The notes below the pieces were generated by a model. The model saw only the letters and a list, made by a program, of their open reading frames with translations. It was not told the origin of the DNA and searched no databases. Source: Flammulina velutipes (Eukaryota > Basidiomycota > Agaricomycetes > Agaricales > Physalacriaceae). From it: a stretch of 64,000 bases of DNA. Positions 57,774-64,000 of this stretch are shown here, piece after piece. A program made the position numbers and the translations under genes. The DNA lies in NCBI GenBank assembly GCA_011800155.1, contig CM022368.1, positions 3,286,001 to 3,350,000 of the forward strand, read 5' to 3'. Each line of letters opens with the position of its first letter. Position 1 is the first letter of the stretch.

Positions 57774-58595
57774 ATGCATTCCCTCGCTTCCGTGTCCTAT
57801 GTGCCTTTGTGGTTCTCGACTCTTGTTATCATAAAAATTCCTCTTATCATTCTAGAGACCATTGGTCTTCGAATTAGTACTCTAGCGCCAAATCCGACCC
57901 CGCACAAAATACACCAAGTCCGCGTTGAAACGACAAGAGAAATCTCTCTCAGGATTTTAATGAGGGGAGGAGCTGCTTTCATCCGTGTATGTCCCTCCGC
58001 TCCGCTTTCCCTTCCCGCACTGATTTTCTGTCGATAGAACGTATACCTGATTGGCGGAGTGTGCGAAATTGCTATCCTCCTGGCTCGTATCTTCCCTACC
58101 TGGACCTACTCCCCCATAATCGTGCAATACCTGTCTTTCAGTGACACCTTTGACACCAGCCAACTACACCTCAATCCCATGACGTTAATAGGAACACTTT
58201 CCGCCATCCAGGGTTCTGTATTGCGCTGGTGGTGCTATCAAGTTCTCGGCCGCCACTTCACCTACGAGCTCAGTTTGTTGAAGGACCATCAGCTTGTCAC
58301 AACCGGGCCATACACCATCGTTCGTCATCCAGCTTATACTGGGGGATTAATGACGACTTTTGGCGCGGTTGTATCGCGCTGTGGACGTGGAACATGGTTG
58401 AGAGAATCAGGCGTGTTGGGTACTTATTGGGGTGCTGGTATCACACTTCTTTGGGTATTCGTGACGTTAGCGGCAGGAATTGGAGCCGCCGGTCGAGCTC
58501 GAGAAGAAGATGCTTTCATGTCGAAGGAGTTTGGAAAGGCATGGGACGAATGGGCTGATCGAGTGCCGTACAGGATTCTTCCTGGTCTATTTTGA
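57774..58595 (+). CDS. Isoprenylcysteine carboxyl-methyltransferase-like membrane protein
   Basis: Exons 57774-57986 and 58038-58595 give 256 residues. Membrane segments include YVPLWFSTLVIIKIPLIIL, NVYLIGGVCEIAILLARIF and GITLLWVFVTLAAGIGAA. The C-terminal half has GRHFTYELSLLKDHQLVTTG, then YTIVRHPAYTGGLM and a final EFGKAWDEWADRVPYRILPG, the AdoMet-binding signature of the ICMT/PEMT fold. True Ste14 enzymes methylate farnesylated CAAX proteins in the ER. Basidiomycetes carry many relatives of unknown substrate, so only the fold is claimed. Confidence 0.8.
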
Positions 58596-58697
58596 ACTGT
58601 GAGTGCCGACGTACTACATGCTCCTTGCGTGCTGACTCGCCACCAGAATAAATATTCAATGCTATCTTCATTGTCTAAGCATATTGTTTGAATCTGT

Positions 58698-59208
58698 GGT
58701 GACTGACATTGAGCGTGGGAGAATCCATCTCGAACAATGCCTATCGGCAATTTACGCCACATGCCTATTCCCTGCCACATCAAGCCAACCAACTCTCATT
58801 ACTAGTCCGAGTCTCATCTCGCCCAAGCACTCGCCCATGTCCTCCTGGTCTTCCGACCTAGCTCGTCTCATTCGCCCTTCGTTCGCGCACCACAAGCCTC
58901 TACACTGCCCTCAGCGATACCCCGCCAACAACATCTGGAAGCGCTCTCTCGTCCAAGCCGTCGCTCAGGACCTTATCGACGCTCGACACGGGCGACGATT
59001 CATGCGCGTCGACGATTTTGGCCTAGGCGGGATGGTGATGTACAAGATTGACGCGGACATGGACTGGGAGACTATGTTTGGGGACGGTGGGCCGCATCGC
59101 GGGATGGAACTGGAAGACCTCCTGGACGAGGTCCAGGCAAAGGTCGTATATGCGCCGTTGTATGCGTGCACGTCGTTTGTAACTATGTTGTCCAAAGTAA
59201 GTACCTAG
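58698..59208 (+). pseudogene. Truncated duplicate of the gene at 61329
   Basis: Bases 58698-59180 match 61196-61672, covering the upstream region and all of exon 1 except its last base. The ATG at 58837 opens MSSWSSDLARLIRP and the frame runs 123 codons to a stop in unrelated sequence after TSFV. The second exon is absent. A GTAAGT follows the breakpoint by about 15 bp and might act as a splice donor, but no acceptor exon is seen. Only a few substitutions separate the copies, so the duplication is fairly recent. Confidence 0.8.
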
Positions 59209-59266
59209 ATTATATAACAACCGACAAAAAGTGCGGACAGCTCAAACGTTCTATAGAAACACTCAC

Positions 59267-61147
59267 TCAACGACTGTCAGTTAACAATTTCTGTGCTTTC
59301 AGATCCCGACAATGATCCTCATCAACACAATTCTCCGGTCGCATCGAGAGAGCAAAGTCCACCAAGTACACATTCCCATCCTTGTCCTGGGTAGCATTAT
59401 CGTAACCGTGGATCTTGTGATGATGCCATCCCCGCCCGTGCATCGCTTGGAGTATTCGCAGTATCGCCGTATCATAGACCTCCTCGCCTAGAAATTCACC
59501 AACAGCACCTTCCTCCTCAGCTATTATGTCGCGAACACTTGACCCAACATTGGCCATGATCGCGACGTAGAATGGCAACCGATCCTTGTGTGCAGAGGGA
59601 TCCGTCACCTTGACTTCCAGCGATCCGTAAAGAGTAGGTATGCCTTCTATACCTTGTAACTCCCGAAGAGCTTCGAGTTCACGGAACGCCATAACCTTGG
59701 CTACGGCTGACGGATTTGCCCAGACCTTGCTCTCTCTGAAGGAGATGAATTGTGGGAATGAGGACAGCACGGAGGGAGAGAGTTGGTTCCTATAGATTCC
59801 CTCGTAAGAACGAGAGGATAGTACGATAGGGAACATACACGGACTCTGACTCTGCCGTCCAATACCCGTATACAGGTGCACCACCTAATAAAACTTCCTT
59901 GATGAACAAGTGCTGGATAGCACGAACACTCTTGAAGTAGAGATGTGCCGCCCAAATAGCCACAGGACTTCTAGGGAGAGGAAGAGGTCGATGGATTTCC
60001 TTCAGAAATGCTTGGAATTTGGAATGAGGTTCAAGGTTGGCCAAAACAATTGTTTCTGCTGCGAACTCGGCTAATGATACCGATATCGCTGGATCCTGGA
60101 GCCAAGTAGCCACTTGTTCAGGATTAGAGGACCTCCAGCCTGATAAGTAGAGGTAGCCATTATGACTATAGCCAATTGTGTACAATGCGGGGTGGCCTAT
60201 CCATACGACAGCCTCTTCGGATATACTGGAAAAGTATGCCTAAGTGACTTGATAAGGTATTGAGGATAGAGTCAGCTGGAAGAAATACCTGCTTAAATAT
60301 GTCGGGGATAGTGAAATCCATAGTCTCGACAATCTTGGGCTTGCCCTGCTTCTCCTCTTGGCTTTGGAGATTCCTGGCAAGCTCGACCATCGTGGGTAGT
60401 GACTTTATGTGTCGGACCTCAGAAACCCGTTGGTCACAGGAGACATAGGATTCGCGAAATGCGTAATGATTGTCCAAGGCCAAGATCGGTACCTGGCAGC
60501 GGGAGCCTTCCCGGGTAGAGATTTTTCCTTCCCGCTCTGGTTTGTGCCAGTGCGCAAACTGATTGATGAGAGAGAAGAGACCACTCGTTGCTTCGTTCAT
60601 CCATAAATCAACGTCGCGTTGGCGAGAACCAGAGGCCCTGCTTGCTACATGTGGATCTCTCATTTAGTAATAATTTATAAGAAGCGAAAGTGCCATACGT
60701 ACCTCTGGTCGAGTTGTATATAATTCTGCACCACTTTTCTGTGTAAAACAATGGGAAAAAATCTCCAAAGGTTGAGCCGCGGCTACTTTTGAAGAAATGG
60801 TCCAGTGTTTCGTCAAGCCAATTTTCGTCGAATATTATTCCTTTAGGGGTCTTGTCTAAAGGGATCATCATGTTCGCATCGTCCAGATTGATGTTAGCGA
60901 GGTTGTAGTTAATTGGTGGTTGTGACACTGAGAGGCGCGGAAGAATTCTATCCATGGTGCGCAATGCCTCGCGTACGGGAAGGTTGTTGACGTCGTCCGG
61001 GGCATGGCCAAGGGCACTATCCAATGATGTTAGATCGACATCTCTTCCAGGACCCCACAATGTTGTTGAACAATGCCCCCTGGCTCTGTGAGCATGCCTA
61101 GCCAGGGGATACACTGAAGAGCGTATTTTGAAAGATGAAAGAAGCAT
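59267..61147 (-). CDS. Pseudokinase-like protein (large)
   Basis: Start at 61147 (MLLSSFKIRSSVYPLARHAH), stop at 59267, several exons. The first two thirds contain ALDNHYAFRESYVSCDQR, resembling the nucleotide-independent front region of fungal kinase-like proteins. A kinase-like C-lobe follows: VAKVMAFRELEALRELQGIE, IPTLYGSLEV, FYVAIMANVGSSVRDI, and the catalytic-loop equivalent MHGRGWHHHKIHGYDN, where Lys stands at the position of the catalytic Asp. VYLVDFALS corresponds to the DFG region with its Asp kept. Activity is doubtful. The gene sits between the truncated and full copies of the duplicated gene, oppositely oriented. Confidence 0.65.
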
Positions 61148-61328
61148 GAAGATGGAGGTCGATCCAGATTACTAAGCGAAGACTCCAAAGTATACGGTGA
61201 CTGACATTGAGCGTGGGAGAATCCATCTCGAACAACTATCGGCAATTCACGCCACATTGCTCCGTGCCACATCCAGCCAACCAACTCTCATTACTAGTCC
61301 GAGTCTCATCTCGCCCAAGCACTCGCCC

Positions 61329-62067
61329 ATGTCCTCCTGGTCTTCCGATGTAGCTCGTCTCATTCGCCCTTCGTTCGCGCACCACAAGCCTCTACACTGC
61401 CCTCAGCGTTACCCCGCCAACAACATCTGGAAGCGCTCTCTCGTCCAAGCCGTCGCCCAGGACCTTTCCGACGCTCGACACGGGCGACGATTCATGCGCG
61501 TCGACGATTTTGGCCTAGGCGGGATGGTGATGTACAAGATTGACGCAGACATGGACTGGGAGACTATGTTTGGGGACGGTGGGCCTCATCGTGGGATGGA
61601 ACTGGAAGACCTCCTGGACGAGGTTCAGGCAAAGGTCGTATACGCGCCGTTGTATGCGTGCACGTCGTTTGTCGTATGTATTTTTTACGCTCTCGTTCAA
61701 TTTAGCGTGCTGATGCTGAGGACAGACTGGACAGCTGATGAACGCGTTTCTACGGGATAGGAAGCTCTGTCCGGTAAACGTTAGTGGACTTCGAGGCTTC
61801 AGCGTATCGCTCGACGCGTTTGACACGTTCGAGTACTGTTCTGTATTCCACGACGCTGCCCAGCCTATCCTTACCACTCCTACGCTTTCTGACGAGCCGG
61901 GTCTCGTTCCAGACGACGACAATGACTCTGTCTACTCTCTTGGGCCTGGCACACCTGGAAAATCTACTGTTTGCTTCAATCTCCCAGCCAAGATCGAATA
62001 TCTGGATGTACGCCGGAACGAAAGCGATGAGGAGAATCACTTTGGAAATGCCCTAGCCTTGTATTAG
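61329..62067 (+). CDS. Hypothetical protein, parent of the truncated duplicate
   Basis: Exons 61329-61673 and 61726-62067 join in phase to 228 residues. The start MSSWSSDVARLIRP is preferred over an upstream non-ATG frame. Recognisable features are FMRVDDFGLGGMVMYKID, GMELEDLLDEVQAKVVY and a C-terminal acidic stretch with PDDDNDSVYSLGPGTPG. It could be a small regulatory protein. I do not recognise a family. The only other trace of it here is the truncated copy at 58698. Confidence 0.65.
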
Positions 62068-62150
62068 CTACTACCAAGTAGTACATCATTATTGTACGAA
62101 ACTTTATCAACAACCCTCTTTGGTATTATTGCGCGCGACACTTGTTCATG

Positions 62151-63025
62151 TCAATCTTCAACCCATCTGAAAGTGCGTCCCGCCGCCATATCGTCCGACG
62201 AGCCCCACCGCTTAACCCATGCCGCAACGTCCTTCATGTCCGAGAATTTGATGCTTGTCGAATCTGGAGAATCACCTGCACGCGGAGGCCTGTAACTTCT
62301 TCCTCCTGACTCTTTGGTCAACGCTTCACGATACAAAATCTGAACGTGATCGTGGTAGATAAACTTCAACTGAAAGCAAGGGTTCAAAACACTTACCCAT
62401 TGCTTGAATAGTTCACCATCGAGAGCTTGTGCCGCCTTCCCCAAACTGATAGAGGTCGTAGACGGCGCCAGACGGTTGAGCATCGCGTTATTACCTCGCC
62501 GAGCCGCGTACTGAAGGACTTGTAGCGGTTGGGTCTTGGCATGAACTCTGTAAACAACCCCGTTCAACTATCAATGGTCAGAATATATAAGTTCATGTTC
62601 ACGTACTCCAGCTTCATCTCACACAGATAGGTGAGAGACATGAACTGATATTTGTCAGCCGCGATGGCGACGTCGTACAGCAGATTAAACGAAAGCGCTT
62701 CCAGTTCGGGATGCGGCGGGACGGGGTAGATGTAGGCCAGGACGATACGCAGAACCTCAGCTCTTTCCGATAGCGTTACAGGGTCGTTTGTAGCATCGGA
62801 TCCCGAGGTTAGAGGCGGGAAGATCGAGGAATGTGCGCGGAGATTTTGGCTATGCACTTTGAACAATGCATGGTCGGCTGAGATAATAAAGACGTCGGCA
62901 TCGGGAGAAGCGACTATCGGGCTTGTCAGTCAACTTTGAACGTAGCAAATAGCGAGATTTAATTCACAATCTGGATCGCAGGCTGATCGCACCCTTGGAG
63001 AGGGGCTCAAAATGGTTGAGGACAT
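62151..63025 (-). CDS. BTB/POZ domain protein
   Basis: Start at 63025 (MSSTILSPSPRVRSACDPDF), then a 54-bp intron, then SPDADVFIISADHALFKVHS, the opening of a BTB domain. The body has SERAEVLRIVLAYIYPVPPH and LLYDVAIAADKYQFMSLTYL. A second intron is followed by LQVLQYAARRGNNAMLNRLA and a third part ending at 62151. Basidiomycete genomes hold many such single-BTB proteins; they may act as Cul3 adaptors or as scaffolds. Near 62373-62399 a 27-nt GT...AG segment may be an ultra-short intron or coding, since both options stay in frame. Confidence 0.75.
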
Positions 63026-63203
63026 GGTGGTGGTTAAAGCTAAAGAATGGGGCGGCATACAACCTCATGTTCATCATGTGCTCGTGAGAGAGAGAAGTTG
63101 GTGTATTGGGCAAAACCTATCCTAGCAATACAGTATGTTCTATGGGCCGAGTCAGCATGACGTCCATGATGTACAAAAAGACCACTCGCAAAGATATGCT
63201 ACA

Positions 63204-64000
63204 TCAACTGAAACCAGTGTCCTCCACCAAATCCCATCCATCCTCATCCACCTCTGGAATTGGCTCCTTAAACTTCGCACTGCTCCTTCTTCTCGTCTTA
63301 TGAGGCCTAGTCCTCGACACTGGATTGGCCGTCGTGGCTTGCAGAAGCTGGGAAAAGTCCAGTGCAAACGACGACGGCGTCGGGGGCGGCAAATACGGAT
63401 GCGCCTCGTGTGAACGCTTGCCCAAGTCTGAGCTGCAACACACACTCCACAGATTGTTGAGAATATCTCCCGCTTGGTTCAGTGGGACATCAACGTTCTG
63501 TGTGAAAGCCAAGTAGGACACATTGTACAAGAGCATGGCAAATGCGGTGGTGAACGACGCTTGCGGCTCTTGGTCAAGTTCGATGTATGACTCTGACGTG
63601 ACTTGAACTGCGGGACGAGATGTGGTGGATTCAGCGGCTTGTTGGGTTGAGCTGGTGAGATGGAGAGGATGTTTTCTATACCATCTACATCGAAGATTAG
63701 TGACGCGGTAGGAAGCACCAATGCATACATACTTTGCCCAACCGCCTGACTCGCTTCCTCGTATAGCGCCTATCCAAGGCTGTCCGACTCCAAGTTTGTT
63801 CCCTGACCAATTGACCTCGAAAGGTAATTTGATACCGAGATAAAAGGTCAACAAGCCTACGAAATGAATTGTGTGCGTGATGACTGCATTAATGTGATCT
63901 GGAGGGTATCCTGGATAATGAATCGTGGTTAGTCCTTGCTTTGAAGAGCCACTGAAGCAGACGCACGTCTGATATCGCCTGGAACTGGCAGTATCAGGTC
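63204..64000 (-). CDS. ATG14/UVRAG-like (Vps38-like) protein, 5' end outside window
   Basis: The visible 3' part begins at the window edge with LPVPGDIR, then an intron, YPPDHINAVITHTIHFVGL, LTFYLGIKLPFEVNWSGNKL and GVGQPWIGAIRGSESGGWAK, then a 48-bp intron and WYRKHPLHL. Further exonic sequence has AFAMLLYNVSYLAFTQNVDV and QAGDILNNLWSVCCSSDLGK. This is the pattern of the UV-resistance/ATG14 domain of PI3-kinase complex subunits that direct Vps34 to autophagosomes or endosomes. The N-terminal coiled coil would lie beyond base 64000. Whether it is the Atg14 or Vps38 type cannot be told from this part. Confidence 0.75.
   Translation of the reverse strand, partial: PDTASSRRYQTCVCFSGSSKQGLTTIHYPGYPPDHINAVITHTIHFVGLLTFYLGIKLPFEVNWSGNKLGVGQPWIGAIRGSESGGWAKYVCIGASYRVTNLRCRWYRKHPLHLTSSTQQAAESTTSRPAVQVTSESYIELDQEPQASFTTAFAMLLYNVSYLAFTQNVDVPLNQAGDILNNLWSVCCSSDLGKRSHEAHPYLPPPTPSSFALDFSQLLQATTANPVSRTRPHKTRRRSSAKFKEPIPEVDEDGWDLVEDTGFS

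Noticed and set aside
1..64000. CRISPR arrays, rRNA genes, LTR or DNA transposons
   Set aside because: No regularly spaced direct repeats, rRNA motifs, reverse transcriptase, integrase or DDE transposase frames were recognised. The inverted duplication has no visible terminal repeats.

Overview
The window is nuclear DNA of a filamentous basidiomycete, most likely an Agaricomycete. Genes are split by many 44-60 bp introns with GT...AG ends. Several families are typical of mushroom-forming fungi: F-box/LRR proteins, MYND fingers, a DUF6534 membrane protein, degenerate kinase-like proteins and multi-domain P-loop NTPase/nuclease proteins. All names rest on reading translated exons by eye; no database search was possible.

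Layout. 1-4,945: 5' part of an FG-nucleoporin-like gene (minus) head-to-head with YME2 (plus), sharing a 163-bp promoter with three CRE-type sites. 5,000-9,774: arm A of a large inverted duplication, holding a relic of an alpha/beta hydrolase, a P-loop NTPase-REase (Crinkler/CR-like) gene and a pseudokinase gene. 9.9-16.7 kb (minus): a 5'-nucleotidase-type phosphoesterase, a DUF6534 protein, an unclear coding trace and an F-box/LRR gene. 17.7-27.4 kb: two divergent pairs (small membrane protein / acidic protein; VMA6 / RPC82) and a multi-pass membrane protein. 28.4-30.2 kb: an F-box gene with one frameshift. 30.4-35.2 kb: arm B of the duplication in opposite orientation (pseudokinase relic, second NTPase-REase gene, intact hydrolase). 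36.0-42.5 kb: PCK1 and two tandem F-box paralogues. 42.9-48.5 kb: SPT16, a metallophosphoesterase and an intron-bearing tRNA-Gln(CUG). 48.6-50.9 kb: two tandem MYND genes. 51-64 kb: a one-pass membrane protein, an HCNGP/SAP30BP-like gene, an acidic protein, ORC5, an isoprenylcysteine-methyltransferase-like gene, a partial gene duplication around a second pseudokinase, a BTB gene, and the 3' part of an ATG14/UVRAG-like gene cut by the window edge.

How it fits together. Housekeeping genes (chromatin, replication, Pol III, V-ATPase, gluconeogenesis, mitochondrial nucleoid, autophagy) alternate with fast-evolving lineage-specific genes. The main find is the inverted pair of NTPase-REase loci about 22 kb apart. 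Both open reading frames splice cleanly and stay about 90-95% identical. The flanking genes decayed reciprocally: arm A keeps the pseudokinase and has only a hydrolase relic, while arm B keeps the hydrolase and has only a pseudokinase relic. This implies an ancestral block hydrolase <- -> NTPase-REase, pseudokinase ->, whose central gene was kept or homogenised while its neighbours were free to rot.
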